From assembly GCA_028282465.1 (NCBI GenBank), contig JANQHX010000015.1, positions 1-64,000 on the forward strand: a stretch of 64,000 nt of DNA. The letters are read 5' to 3'. The number at the start of each line of letters is the position of its first letter. The first letter of the stretch is position 1. The translations under genes and the position numbers were made by a program. A model generated the notes under the pieces. That model ran no database searches. It was not told where the DNA came from and saw only the letters and a list, made by a program, of their open reading frames with translations. Below, piece by piece: positions 38,802 to 48,253 of this stretch. The stretch is from Gynuella sp. (GTDB taxonomy: Bacteria > Pseudomonadota > Gammaproteobacteria > Pseudomonadales > Natronospirillaceae).

Positions 38802-40144
38802 ATGTTTGAATTTACAAGCGCATCAAGATACTGGGAACCAAAAGAAAGCGGTGTTATTTGCGCGGCTTGCCCGAGGCGTTGTTTCTTACACAAAGACCAG
38901 AGAGGTGCTTGTTATGTAAGAAAAGAACGGAACAATCAAATAGTACTAACCTCTTATGGCCGCTCTTCAGGTTTTTGTATTGATCCCATCGAAAAGAAAC
39001 CACTTAACCACTTTTATCCCGGCTCTTCAGTGCTGTCGTTTGGAACGGCTGGCTGCAACTTATCATGTAAGTTTTGCCAAAACTGGGACATTAGCAAAGC
39101 AACAAGCCAAGACAAACTAAACAGTGCTGCCTATCCGGAAAATATCGCTAGAACTGCTGCCAAACATAATTGTCAATCCGTAGCCTTTACCTATAACGAC
39201 CCAGTGATTTTTAATGAATATGCAGTAGACACAGCCCAGGCCTGTCGAGAATTTGGTATTCAATCAGTTGCAGTATCTGCTGGGTATGTCGATGGTTTAG
39301 CACGGGAAACCCTTTTTAATGAAATTGATGCCGCAAATATCGATTTAAAAGCATTCAGCGATGAATTTTATTTTAAAGTCTGCGGCGGTCATTTAGACCC
39401 TGTATTGCAAACGCTGAAATATATTCACCATGAAACGGATTGTTGGTTGGAAATAACCACATTACTCATTCCCGGGTTGAATGACTCAAAAAAAGAAATT
39501 ACAGATCTGTGCCATTGGGTGCTCGAACATTTAGCGGATTGGGTTCCAATCCATTTTTCGGCTTTTCATCCAGATTTTAAAATGAGGGATATTCACCCGA
39601 CACCTGCAGATACCCTGCTAACGGCAAGGGAGATAGCCTTACAGCGGGGTCTCAAGCATATCTATTTAGGGCCTGTTAACACTAATTGTTTCACGCTGCC
39701 GTCGGCTATTTTTTGAGTCAAACAAGGCGCAGCGAGTGTGGTGTAACTCGTTACATAAACGAGATGCAACGCAGTTTGGACGAGAAATAGCCCCGGCCCA
39801 AAGGGTTGAACTTACAAAGCCCTCACTCTTCGTTGTTCTTCGATCATTTAGCTAGCTAAACTTCTCTCATCATGCCTCGATTGAGAACTTTGTAAGCTCA
39901 ACAGCAAAGAAACAATTAGTGTTAACAGGCCCTAGGTAACATTCATCATCCAAATGCTAGCAGTACTTATTGCCCTAGTTGTGGCAAATTGCTGATCGAG
40001 CGAGACTGGTATCAACTGGGCCATTGGCACTTAGATAATAATGGTTGTTGTAAACATTGCGGCCATGAACTCAAAGGCTATTTTTATTCACAACCTGGTC
40101 ATTGGGGACGAAAGAGATTGCCAGTGAAGATTGTAAATCAATAA
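38802..40144 (+). pseudogene. amrS: AmmeMemoRadiSam radical SAM gene (amrS) interrupted by a 264-bp element
   Basis: The frame from 38802 encodes the radical SAM part of AmrS with Cys85, Cys89 and Cys92 in GCNLSCKFC. It is diverted at Leu289 by an inserted element, after which it reads about 16 foreign residues to a stop at 39716. Removing the element and one TA joins HIYLG to NIHHPNASSTYCPSCG in frame. The rest of the C-terminal zinc ribbon (CPSCG and CCKHCG) then continues to the stop at 40144. The interrupted product lacks that ribbon but keeps the catalytic domain, so residual activity is possible. AMMECR1 and MEMO partners are not adjacent. Confidence 0.88.
39669..39932. mobile_element. 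264-bp MITE-like element E2 in amrS
   Basis: Perfect 24-base terminal inverted repeats (39669-39692 and 39909-39932) begin GGGCCTGTTAAC and are flanked by TA on both sides (39667-39668, 39933-39934), a clean target duplication. Inside are two hairpins: arms GGCTATTT/AAATAGCC at 39704-39711 and 39785-39792 (with CTCGTT/AACGAG nested), then CTTACAAAG (39811-39819) / CTTTGTAAG (39888-39896). The loop of the second holds the palindrome TTTAGCTAGCTAAA. No ORF is present. Length and layout equal those of the element at 37244, although TIR sequences differ. Confidence 0.85.
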
Positions 40145-40190
40145 ATCGTACCTACTTATTAGCTCCTAACCTTAACGAGCAGGCCACGCC

Positions 40191-40547
40191 TTGAACATTG
40201 AACTCACAGATCTCGCCCTAGTATTTTTAGTTATCACTGCCCTCGGGTATTGGTGGCATTTGATGGGCATTCGTAATTTGGCTTTGATGTTGAGTAAATC
40301 TCACTGCAAAAAGTTAGGCTTGCAACTGCTGGACGAAAGTTTGGTGATGAAGAAGATTCGTTTAAAACGAGCCGACAGTGGCAGTATTCAAGTTGCCAGG
40401 GTCTATGGGTTTGAGTTCACATCAACTGGCAGCCAAAGATATTCAGGCGAGATTGCTCTTTTAGGAAAAAGTCTGTTGGGTTTTGAGTTGTCGGCTTATG
40501 AGGTACCTCATGAGGAAGAAACTGATGCCTTAGAATCAGGTCAATGA
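40191..40547 (+). CDS. DUF3301 membrane-anchored protein
   Basis: 118 residues with one N-terminal membrane helix (about 6-24) and a cytoplasmic beta-rich part; the segment KKLGLQLLDESLVMKKIRLKR is typical of DUF3301. Function is unknown. The start is TTG, preceded by ACGAGCAGG. Its 3' end overlaps the convergent DUF3307 gene by 12 bases. Confidence 0.8.
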   Translation: MNIELTDLALVFLVITALGYWWHLMGIRNLALMLSKSHCKKLGLQLLDESLVMKKIRLKRADSGSIQVARVYGFEFTSTGSQRYSGEIALLGKSLLGFELSAYEVPHEEETDALESGQ

Positions 40548-41279
40548 CATCAGGTATTTCGTTACCAAGCCAATGACAACGGTGCCAGAGAAACTAAGAA
40601 GCGTACCAACCAATACGTATTCAGTCAGTCGACGATGATTAGGGTCTTTTAGGTCACCGAACCTTAGCACTGATTTTGCTGCAATTAAAAAGCCAATCGC
40701 CGCAAACTGATCAACCAATATAAACGTCAGCACTAAAAATCTTTCAACCTTACCTATCACTGCACCCGCCTGAGCCAATGAGCCGGTATTATCTATTTTT
40801 GAAGCCCATTTACTGACAGCGATGGCAATCATGAACTGTAATGGTCGGATCGCCATTATATAGGCGATGATCACTAGTAATAGATCTGGCGTTATTTGAT
40901 TTTCTAACAGCAGCACTAGGTTCGAACCATTGCCTGTGAAGATTACCCACACCGCAATGAGCACCACTAAGTGCAAGATTTGATCAATCACAAACCAAAC
41001 TGCACTGTCATTAGGTGTGTAAGACTTACCTATATCAATCACTAAATGCGTCACACCGATAACCAAAGCCACAAGAACAGAAACACCAATGCCTTGTTTT
41101 GCCAGCAACATAACTACCAGTGCTAAAACGGCATGAATGGTTACGTGAAGATATAAGCGAGGAGATTTAAATTTTTTATCATAACGCTCAACGATCCAAT
41201 TAGCTCGTTGTAGAAAAAAATCTCCCACTAAGTGGGCTAAAATTAGATATAGCAGCAAATTTATTTCATTGACGCTCAT
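40536..41279 (-). CDS. DUF3307 integral membrane protein
   Basis: 247 residues with about seven hydrophobic segments. The N-terminal LILAHLVGDFFLQRANWIVERYDKK matches DUF3307, where the His and Asp residues in the first helices are conserved. Function is unknown. It overlaps the upstream SatD-family gene by four bases (ATGA). The two families recur together, so the regulator probably controls this membrane protein. Confidence 0.85.
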   Translation of the reverse strand: MSVNEINLLLYLILAHLVGDFFLQRANWIVERYDKKFKSPRLYLHVTIHAVLALVVMLLAKQGIGVSVLVALVIGVTHLVIDIGKSYTPNDSAVWFVIDQILHLVVLIAVWVIFTGNGSNLVLLLENQITPDLLLVIIAYIMAIRPLQFMIAIAVSKWASKIDNTGSLAQAGAVIGKVERFLVLTFILVDQFAAIGFLIAAKSVLRFGDLKDPNHRRLTEYVLVGTLLSFSGTVVIGLVTKYLMSLT

Positions 41280-41920
41280 TCCATGAATTCCTTGTCAATG
41301 CGGCCAGAAACATGATCGATAAAATCCATAATTAATTCGAAGTGGGCTCTGACTAATCGTTTATGAATGGTTGGTTGAGATCTTCCAAGTTTTTTTGCCA
41401 ATTCTTTCTGAGTCCCATTCCAAAGTAGTTGCTCGTAAACCACTTCAGCGGAGTAGTGTGACCAACTTGACACGAGATTGTCAGCAAACCGAGTTAATAA
41501 TTCCAATTCAGTATTTAATTCTGTGCTCGAAGTCTTGATTTTCAACCGATCAGAACCAGTACTGATGTTATCCAGCCCGGTTCCAGATAAAATATAGGCC
41601 TCCCCGGTGCTCTCGCCTACCTTATTCACCTGATGTTCCAAAGCCCCAATTCCTATACTGACTCTTATGTCCCAGGTTTGTTCTTTGCTTTTTGATTGAG
41701 CAATAAAAGCTGCCCGCAGCAGTATTGCGACCAACATGGAGTGTCTAGGATCAGTTAGGTACAGTTGCAGCGAATCGCCACGATAGATGTCGCCATGGGC
41801 TTTGAATTTTGCCTCAGCCATTTCAATGAAACTCGCCAACAAGGATCTGATGGCTTCTGGCTCGTTAATTTCTCTCGAATGAACCACATCCGCCGTTAAA
41901 ATCGCACCATGAGCTTCCAT
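41276..41920 (-). CDS. SatD-family regulator
   Basis: About 214 residues. The N-terminal ILTADVVHSREIN and IYRGDSLQLYL segments match the SatD family, and the last third has a helix-turn-helix (KKLGRSQPTIHKRLVRAHF). I used the ATG at 41920; a TTG 13 codons upstream is possible but lacks a ribosome site. It is coupled to the DUF3307 gene by an ATGA overlap. A direct repeat upstream (41967-42009) may be its own operator. Confidence 0.82.
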   Translation of the reverse strand: MEAHGAILTADVVHSREINEPEAIRSLLASFIEMAEAKFKAHGDIYRGDSLQLYLTDPRHSMLVAILLRAAFIAQSKSKEQTWDIRVSIGIGALEHQVNKVGESTGEAYILSGTGLDNISTGSDRLKIKTSSTELNTELELLTRFADNLVSSWSHYSAEVVYEQLLWNGTQKELAKKLGRSQPTIHKRLVRAHFELIMDFIDHVSGRIDKEFME

Positions 41921-41966
41921 TAGACACCATTTATTCACTATTTCGTCTATTAAGAACAAATATAGA

Positions 41967-42009
41967 CAAATTTAGCTATAATTGGAATATATATACAAAA
42001 TTGGCTATA
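41967..42009. promoter_or_regulatory. Possible SatD operator (imperfect 14-base direct repeats)
   Basis: CAAATTTAGCTATA (41967-41980) and CAAAATTGGCTATA (41996-42009) lie 29 bases apart between rimO and the SatD gene. The first is preceded by TATAG, forming a small inverted repeat with GCTATA. A and T richness makes chance similarity possible. Confidence 0.3.
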
Positions 42010-43414
42010 TCAAATGCGCCCATATATCGTGTTCATCCGCTTCTTCAATTTCCACACGAACAATATCACCGGGGGATAAGTGAGTTTGATTGTCTAGAAA
42101 TACCTGACCATCCACTTCCGGAGCATCGTATTTCGTGCGGCCAACTGCACCTTCTTCAACGACTTCATCAATGATCACGTCCAGCTGCTTACCGACTTTC
42201 TGTTGCAATCTAGCGGCACTGATACGGCTTTGAACTTCCATAAAGCGAGCATGACGCTCTTGTTTTACCTCTTCAGGAATTTGATCTGGTAAATCATTCG
42301 CAGGGGCACCATCAACTGGTGAATACTCAAAGCAACCCGCACGATCAATTTGTGCTTCTTCCATAAAATCCAACAATTCTTGAAAGTCTTTTTCGGTTTC
42401 ACCGGGAAAACCCACAATAAATGTACTGCGAAGGGTTAAATCTGGTACCGCTTGACGCCATTTATGAATGCGATCCAATACCTTTTCAGAATGGGCGGGG
42501 CGCTTCATGGCCTTTAAAACTTGTCGAGACGCATGCTGAAAAGGAATATCAAGATACGGCACAATTTTCCCATCAGCCATCAAGGGAATGACATCATCAA
42601 CATGAGGATAGGGATATACATAATGCAGACGAACCCACGCCCCCATGTCTCCAAGCTCTTGACACATATCGAGCATTTTTGACTTGACGGGTTTGCCATT
42701 CCAAACCCCACTACGGTATTTAATATCTACCCCATAGGCACTGGTGTCTTGGGAAATAACAAGCAGTTCTTTAACACCGTTATCAACCAATCGTTTACCT
42801 TCTTGCAATACCTCACCGATAGGCCGACTCACTAAATCGCCTCTCATGTGCGGAATAATGCAAAAAGAACATCTGTGATTACAGCCTTCTGATATTTTCA
42901 AATAAGCAAAATGTCTAGGAGTTAACTTAATGCCTTGAGGGGGTAATAAACTGGTAAAAGGATCATGCTTAGGAGGAATAACCTGATGCACCTGCTTAAC
43001 CACTTCTTCGTAAGCATGGGGGCCAGTCACTGCTAACACGTTAGGATGTACTTCCCGAATATCGTTTTCTTTATGACCCAAACACCCAGTGACAACAACC
43101 TTGCCGTTTTCATTCAGAGCTTCACCAATTGCATCTAAAGACTCTTGAACCGCTGAATCAATAAAGCCACAAGTATTCACCACCACCATATCTGCATTCT
43201 TGTAAGACGGCACAATGTCATAACCCTCGGCCCGCAACTTAGTGAGAATACGCTCTGAATCGACAGTGTTTTTTGGGCAGCCTAAAGACACGAATCCAAT
43301 GCTTCCGTTCTGCTCACTTTGCATACGGCGGGTATCGCTTTCTTTAGCAATGATATTAGAAGCACTGGAAGACTTGGATTTTGGTGCACTTGGATCGAAA
43401 GTATCTACAGACAT
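42005..43414 (-). CDS. rimO: Ribosomal protein uS12 methylthiotransferase RimO
   Basis: About 469 residues. The N-terminal UPF0004 domain has [12 protein letters not shown] with the cluster cysteines, the radical SAM centre is CNHRCSFC followed by IIPHMRG, and a C-terminal TRAM domain completes it. RimO methylthiolates an aspartate of ribosomal protein S12. The N-terminus carries about 35 extra residues before the conserved [12 protein letters not shown] start, so the true start may be internal (MQSEQNG). Length otherwise normal. Confidence 0.95.
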   Translation of the reverse strand: MSVDTFDPSAPKSKSSSASNIIAKESDTRRMQSEQNGSIGFVSLGCPKNTVDSERILTKLRAEGYDIVPSYKNADMVVVNTCGFIDSAVQESLDAIGEALNENGKVVVTGCLGHKENDIREVHPNVLAVTGPHAYEEVVKQVHQVIPPKHDPFTSLLPPQGIKLTPRHFAYLKISEGCNHRCSFCIIPHMRGDLVSRPIGEVLQEGKRLVDNGVKELLVISQDTSAYGVDIKYRSGVWNGKPVKSKMLDMCQELGDMGAWVRLHYVYPYPHVDDVIPLMADGKIVPYLDIPFQHASRQVLKAMKRPAHSEKVLDRIHKWRQAVPDLTLRSTFIVGFPGETEKDFQELLDFMEEAQIDRAGCFEYSPVDGAPANDLPDQIPEEVKQERHARFMEVQSRISAARLQQKVGKQLDVIIDEVVEEGAVGRTKYDAPEVDGQVFLDNQTHLSPGDIVRVEIEEADEHDIWAHLI

Positions 43415-43420
43415 ACGCAA

Positions 43421-43721
43421 ACTCTAGGTGATCAGAAAAGCAAAAGGCGGCGGATTATACCTAATCAGGCGGTTAATTTAAGTCGTTACTGGATGTTTTT
43501 CACACAAGTCGTAAGTGCTGAAATTGTAAAAGCTGACAACAACGAGTTTTTGCAAACATTCCTGAACAATTGATTGTTCTTGGATTAAAAAAACTAGGTG
43601 AATTGGTTTTCTCATTAGCAGACACTGTACAAGAGCTAGATTGATTATTTCCAGTGCTGGCTCTAAACCACTTAAACATTAGAAACAGACCAACAAGCTA
43701 GCTCAATAAACAGGAACAAAC
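43421..43721. other. Intergenic region between divergent rimO and ydfG-like gene
   Basis: About 300 bases that should hold the promoters of both genes. Beyond that I see no gene, hairpin or repeat. Confidence 0.4.
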
Positions 43722-44480
43722 ATGTCTAAAACCGTTTTAATCACAGGTGCCACCGCAGGGTTTGGTAAGGCCAGTGCCATTAAATTTGCCAATCATGGAT
43801 GGAATCTCATCATTACAGGGCGGCGAGCAGAAAGACTTGAAGAATTAGCCCAATCACTAACAGGAAAGATAAACGTTCATATAGCTGAATTAGACGTTCG
43901 AGATGAATCAGCAGTGAAACACATGGTTGATAACCTACCGGATGATTTTAAAACTGTATCTGTACTGGTAAATAATGCTGGCTTGGCATTAGGAACTGAT
44001 CCTTCATACGCAGCCAATCTTGAAGATTGGAAAACCATGATTGACACCAATGTTACCGGGCTCACCCTAGTCACCCATGCGCTGTTACCGATTTTGATGA
44101 ACAACCATCCGGCAACCATCGTAAATCTATCTTCAGTCGCTGCAAACTGGGCTTACCCTGGCAGTCATGTGTACGGGGCATCAAAAGCCTTTGTTCAACA
44201 GTTTAGCCGAAACCTACGTTGCGACTTAGTGGGCAAAGGCGTTCGCGTAACCAGCTTAGAGCCTGGCTTATGTGAAAGTGAATTTTCATTGGTTCGCTTC
44301 GGTGGAGATCAAGAAAAATACGACGCGCTTTATGGTGGCGCGAATGCGCTTCAACCAGAAGACATTGCAGACATTATTTATTGGGTTGCTACGCAGCCAG
44401 CACACATCAATATCAATAGCTTGGAAGTCATGCCTCAAACTCAAGCATGGGACAATTTCAAAATTGTGAGAGAGAGTTGA
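43722..44480 (+). CDS. ydfG: YdfG-like short-chain dehydrogenase (NADP-dependent 3-hydroxy acid type)
   Basis: A 252-residue classical SDR. The cofactor motif TGATAGFGKASA is at residues 7-18, NNAG is near 86, the catalytic Ser lies in NLSSVAANW, and the YxxxK pair is in YGASKAF. The Arg pair in TGRRAERL favours NADP. The best match is YdfG, which oxidises L-allo-threonine, L-serine and 3-hydroxy acids. AACAGGAACAAAC precedes the ATG. Single gene. Confidence 0.85.
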   Translation: MSKTVLITGATAGFGKASAIKFANHGWNLIITGRRAERLEELAQSLTGKINVHIAELDVRDESAVKHMVDNLPDDFKTVSVLVNNAGLALGTDPSYAANLEDWKTMIDTNVTGLTLVTHALLPILMNNHPATIVNLSSVAANWAYPGSHVYGASKAFVQQFSRNLRCDLVGKGVRVTSLEPGLCESEFSLVRFGGDQEKYDALYGGANALQPEDIADIIYWVATQPAHININSLEVMPQTQAWDNFKIVRES

Positions 44481-44574
44481 AATAGAGTTATGGTTATACT
44501 CGATGTGAGAGCTCAAAATAAAGAGCCTTACCAATTTTTGGAATCAAGAGATTTCACATCAAATTACCAGGAAA

Positions 44575-44609
44575 TGAAAAAGTAGAAATGAAAAAGTAGA
44601 AATGAAAAG
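44575..44609. repeat. Short tandem repeat, 14-base unit
   Basis: The unit AAATGAAAAAGTAG is repeated about two and a half times between the ydfG-like gene and the small minus-strand gene. Probably slippage-derived; no function is evident. Confidence 0.65.
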
Positions 44610-44621
44610 AGAGTTGAAGTA

Positions 44622-44900
44622 TTAAACTCGGGCCTGCAGGAATTCGACAACTCTCTGGTTGAGCTCTTGCCTATTAGCGGGGTCACCACGATCCCTGCTG
44701 GTTTGAGAAACGCGCTTAAAGTAGGCGATCAAATCAAAGGGCACATCCATCGCATCGTCTCCACCACTTAACACCTCAGCCGGCATAGACACTAAGCAAT
44801 GTTCTAAAAAACTTAGCTCCCCGGTTTCGTACCACTTTCTGGCTAAGTCCGACAATTCCCTTGGTGTGATCATTTTAAGATCATCGGCAACTTCTGCCAT
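44622..44900 (-). CDS. Small hypothetical protein
   Basis: 92 residues, acidic, helical, with no membrane segment. The start at 44900 is chosen because TGGAG lies eight bases upstream; a TTG six codons earlier is less likely. I recognise no family. It is isolated, convergent with the ydfG-like gene. Confidence 0.55.
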   Translation of the reverse strand: MAEVADDLKMITPRELSDLARKWYETGELSFLEHCLVSMPAEVLSGGDDAMDVPFDLIAYFKRVSQTSRDRGDPANRQELNQRVVEFLQARV

Positions 44901-45063
44901 GAATCTTGCTCCATCCAAGAAGTAATAAAACTACAAACTCACCCAATAATCTTAGTTCATTTCAGTTAAGTTTCACTTTTATTTCAACGACATAGGAAGC
45001 TAGGCATCACATTTCTGACAAAAAGCGAAATAGCCAAAGATAAAAAAGATAATCAGTAGAACG

Positions 45064-45091
45064 AAAAAAGGCTGTCAAAAGACAGCCTTCT
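45064..45091 (-). terminator. Terminator after the OFA-family transporter
   Basis: On the minus strand AAGGCTGTC, a TTTT loop and GACAGCCTT form a perfect 9-base stem followed by TTTT, 20 bases after the transporter stop. Confidence 0.9.
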
Positions 45092-45110
45092 TCATCTGAG
45101 CCAGAAAACT

Positions 45111-46376
45111 TCAGGCTGCTTGTTCAGCACCTGTGGCTTCGGCTTCAAGTTTAGCGCGAGCACGGGAGATGTATGACTTCATCACAAGAGAGGTGACCAA
45201 AGCAACAACGAACGCTGCTGAGAACACATAGAGAGTGGTTTCATATGAACCAGTCATTGTACGCAGATAAGCGTTAATCTGAGGGCCAACTAGGCCAGCG
45301 GCTGCCCATGCAGTCAACACATAACCATGAATCGCACCTAACTGCTTGGTACCGAAGAGGTCCCCAATAAACGCAGGAAGTGTTGCGAAGCCACCGCCGT
45401 AGCAAGTCAAAATCAGATATAGAACGATCTGGAATAAGATGATGCTAGTAATATTTGGCAACAAGATGAACGCAGCAATCTGCATGATGAAGAAGATCAT
45501 GTAAGTGTTGCCACGGCCCAGAATATCTGAGAACGAGGCCCAGCCGATACGGCCCAAACCATTGAACAGAGACATTAAGCCAACAACCGCAGCAGCTTCA
45601 GTCGCATTAAGACCAATCGTTTCCTGAGCCAGAGGAGACGCAGAGTAGATGACACCGATACCACAGGAGATGTTGATAAACATCATGATCCACAAACCCC
45701 AGAAAGGACCTGTTGTGACCGCCTCATTCGCCGTTTGCTGAGTCAGGTCAGCAGTCACCTTCTTAGCACCTGAGGCAACCGCTTCTTTCATAGAGTCTGG
45801 CATCCAGCCTTCAGGCGGGCGCTCCAAGTAAGACGCAGAAGCAAACATTATCACCAAATAAACCACACCCATGATCCACCAAGTACCATTGATGCCCACA
45901 GAATCAATCAAAAAGCGGAATAAAGGAGCACCAATCATGGCTCCAAAACCAAAGCCCATAATGGCAAGACCCGTTGCAAGACCACGACGGTCAGGGAACC
46001 ATTTAACCAAAGTAGATACAGGTGTGATGTAACCAATACCTAAACCAATACCGCCAAGAACACCGTAACCTAACCAGATTATGTACAAATTCTGAAGGTG
46101 GGCACCCAAGCCCGCTATTAACAAACCACCGCCGAAGAAGCTTGCAGCCAACATACCAGCCTTACGAGGGCCATGCTTTTCTACAAAGTGGCCCATAATG
46201 GCCGCAGATAAACCAAGGAAGAAAATTGCAAAGCTGAACGTCCAGGCAATCTCGTTATTCGATGCACCTTCGATCAATTGACCAAGTGGCTTCTTGAATA
46301 CACTGAACGCGTATACAGAACCAATAGAGGCGTGAACCCCCACAGCGGATGCGGCAATGAGCCAACGGTTTTTCAT
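45111..46376 (-). CDS. OFA-family MFS transporter
   Basis: A 421-residue major facilitator with twelve predicted helices. The opening RWLIAASAVGVHASIGSVYAFSVFKKPLGQ and the GFGFGAMIGAPLF region are typical of the oxalate/formate antiporter (OFA) family, which imports small monocarboxylates or exchanges oxalate and formate. The substrate cannot be read from sequence. It has its own terminator and over 200 bases of upstream space. It is not linked to a catabolic gene here. Confidence 0.82.
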   Translation of the reverse strand: MKNRWLIAASAVGVHASIGSVYAFSVFKKPLGQLIEGASNNEIAWTFSFAIFFLGLSAAIMGHFVEKHGPRKAGMLAASFFGGGLLIAGLGAHLQNLYIIWLGYGVLGGIGLGIGYITPVSTLVKWFPDRRGLATGLAIMGFGFGAMIGAPLFRFLIDSVGINGTWWIMGVVYLVIMFASASYLERPPEGWMPDSMKEAVASGAKKVTADLTQQTANEAVTTGPFWGLWIMMFINISCGIGVIYSASPLAQETIGLNATEAAAVVGLMSLFNGLGRIGWASFSDILGRGNTYMIFFIMQIAAFILLPNITSIILFQIVLYLILTCYGGGFATLPAFIGDLFGTKQLGAIHGYVLTAWAAAGLVGPQINAYLRTMTGSYETTLYVFSAAFVVALVTSLVMKSYISRARAKLEAEATGAEQAA

Positions 46377-46584
46377 GATTTAACTCCCGATTTCTAAATC
46401 TTTTGGCTAAAAACAAGAGGTTCAGCCTTTAGCAATAAGACTTACGATGAACTTTGGGGCAACTGTATAAGATCGGAAAAATGGGAACTTGATAGGTATC
46501 AATTGTTTTGTAGGAAAATTACAAATCCAAAGATAAACCTTTTATTACAAGCACTTATGAATGAAAGAAAACTGGTAAAGCCCC
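46377..46584. other. Intergenic region upstream of the OFA transporter
   Basis: AT-rich spacer that should carry the transporter promoter. I see no clear operator and no terminator of the histidine kinase gene that is read away from it. Confidence 0.35.
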
Positions 46585-48135
46585 TCAGTAACTGAGCTCG
46601 GGATTGATTGATTCAACTTTTAACGGTAAAAGCAGCTCAAAAATAGTGCCTAACCCTGGGGCAGAACGGACTTCAATACGCCCTTCTAAAGGCCCAGTCA
46701 CAATAGAGTGAACAATGTGCATTCCAAGACCACTTCCCCCTTGCCCAAATTTAGTGGTGAAGAAGGGCTCAAAGATTCTAGCTTGCACTTCATCAGACAT
46801 TCCATTGCCATCATCAGAGACTGTTATGGTTACTTGATTGTCAGTTAGTAAAGCCCTAACAATGACTTTCCCCGAGCTCCTATTTTCAAATGCATGAATT
46901 AATGAATTATTTATTAAATTAGTAAGCACTTGACTTAACAAACCAGGGAAGCTGTCTATTTCAAAATTTTCTTGCAGTTCAAATTCAAACTGAATGGCAG
47001 TGCGCTTAAAAAGATGCTGTAACGTTGTTTTGAGTTCATGAAAAAAACCGTCTATCTCAAACACACTTCTCTTTTGCGAAGCTCGATCGACGGCGGTCTT
47101 TTTAAAGCTCTCAACTAGGTCAACAGCCTTAGATAAACTTTTCTCAATTAACTCGGCGCTTAGAAGTGCATCTTGTAGGTTTTGCTCTAATTGAGATTTT
47201 CTTAAAGTACCTTGAGAAAGATCTTCAATAATTTTATGGGCATTGATAACTAAAGCAGACGAAGACACTTTTGCATTGCCTAAAGGTGTATTTAGCTCAT
47301 GAGAAATGCCAGCAACCAGCGAGCCTAATGCAGCCAGTTTTTCATTTTGTACTAAGTTTTCTTGAGCGTATTCCAACTTGTCGATGGTACTTTGCAATTC
47401 AGAATTCACTGACTGCAAACGGTCGGTTCGTTGCTCTACTAATTCTTCTAATTTTTCAAAATGGGTTTTTAGGGCAATTCTTGTGGTATCGACTTCTTTG
47501 GCAAGTTCTCCAAACTCGTCATCTTTAATTTTGGGAAAAGATACGTTAAAATTGTTTCTCGCAATTTCAGAGGCTATGTTTTTGATAATATTAAGTGGCC
47601 GGGTGACTCTGGTATTTAAAGCAAAAGCAATGAGCACAATTGAGAAGATGATCTGTACAAAAATAACCAGCAATAATCTAATTGAATCTGCCATTGCATC
47701 ATCTAGCGCTTGCTGAAGGCTATATTCTAAAGATACATTGCCAATTAATTCAGTTTCATAATTAACCTCTCCCGCCACCACAATTGTTGAAGGGAGCTGC
47801 CCTTTTTGTTCTGCTCGATAGCTTAAAAACTCTTTACCGTCAGAGTCCAACACACGAATACTGAAGACGGATCCGTTAAGTGCTAAGCCACCCAGCAATA
47901 ATCGACCTGCTTCCGTATCTAGAGTCCAAAGTGGCGCAGCCATACCATTTTGTAGTACTTCCAGAAATGCTTTAGCTTGGCGCTCGCTGTCAATTTGAGC
48001 TTTACGTTGAAATTTAAAGTAGATTTCTAACCCGCCAACTAAACCGGCAGGTACTAGGATAGAAGCTACGACAATGAGTAGTAAAAACCATTTTAATTTA
48101 TTATTGGATTTTCTGTGGTTTGAACTGGAAGCCAT
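46585..48135 (-). CDS. Membrane sensor histidine kinase (orphan)
   Basis: 516 residues: an N-terminal helix (about 14-36), a periplasmic sensor (about 37-148), a second helix (150-172), HAMP, a coiled coil, and a HisKA region with the phospho-accepting His near 279 in GISHELNTPLGN. The ATPase domain has LINNSLIHAF, DDGNGMSDEV and GQGGSGLGMHI. It belongs to the group with asymmetric HELNTPL boxes. No response regulator gene is next to it, so its partner is unknown. Confidence 0.9.
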   Translation of the reverse strand: MASSSNHRKSNNKLKWFLLLIVVASILVPAGLVGGLEIYFKFQRKAQIDSERQAKAFLEVLQNGMAAPLWTLDTEAGRLLLGGLALNGSVFSIRVLDSDGKEFLSYRAEQKGQLPSTIVVAGEVNYETELIGNVSLEYSLQQALDDAMADSIRLLLVIFVQIIFSIVLIAFALNTRVTRPLNIIKNIASEIARNNFNVSFPKIKDDEFGELAKEVDTTRIALKTHFEKLEELVEQRTDRLQSVNSELQSTIDKLEYAQENLVQNEKLAALGSLVAGISHELNTPLGNAKVSSSALVINAHKIIEDLSQGTLRKSQLEQNLQDALLSAELIEKSLSKAVDLVESFKKTAVDRASQKRSVFEIDGFFHELKTTLQHLFKRTAIQFEFELQENFEIDSFPGLLSQVLTNLINNSLIHAFENRSSGKVIVRALLTDNQVTITVSDDGNGMSDEVQARIFEPFFTTKFGQGGSGLGMHIVHSIVTGPLEGRIEVRSAPGLGTIFELLLPLKVESINPELSY

Positions 48136-48253
48136 AAACCTTTTTTAAATAAGAGGCCTAAATATAGACTAGACCCGCGGGTAATTTGAGTCTAGAACTA
48201 TTATTAATTAGTTTCAGCCCTAAATAAATTTATGGCTCTATAAACAGTATCGT

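Noticed and set aside
39801-39900. Inverted repeat after amrS considered as a terminator
   Set aside because: The stem is part of the inserted 264-bp element, enclosed by its terminal repeats, and the gene frame continues beyond it.
46585-48135. Possible two-component operon around the histidine kinase
   Set aside because: Neither neighbour is a response regulator: dapE lies on one side and the OFA transporter on the other.
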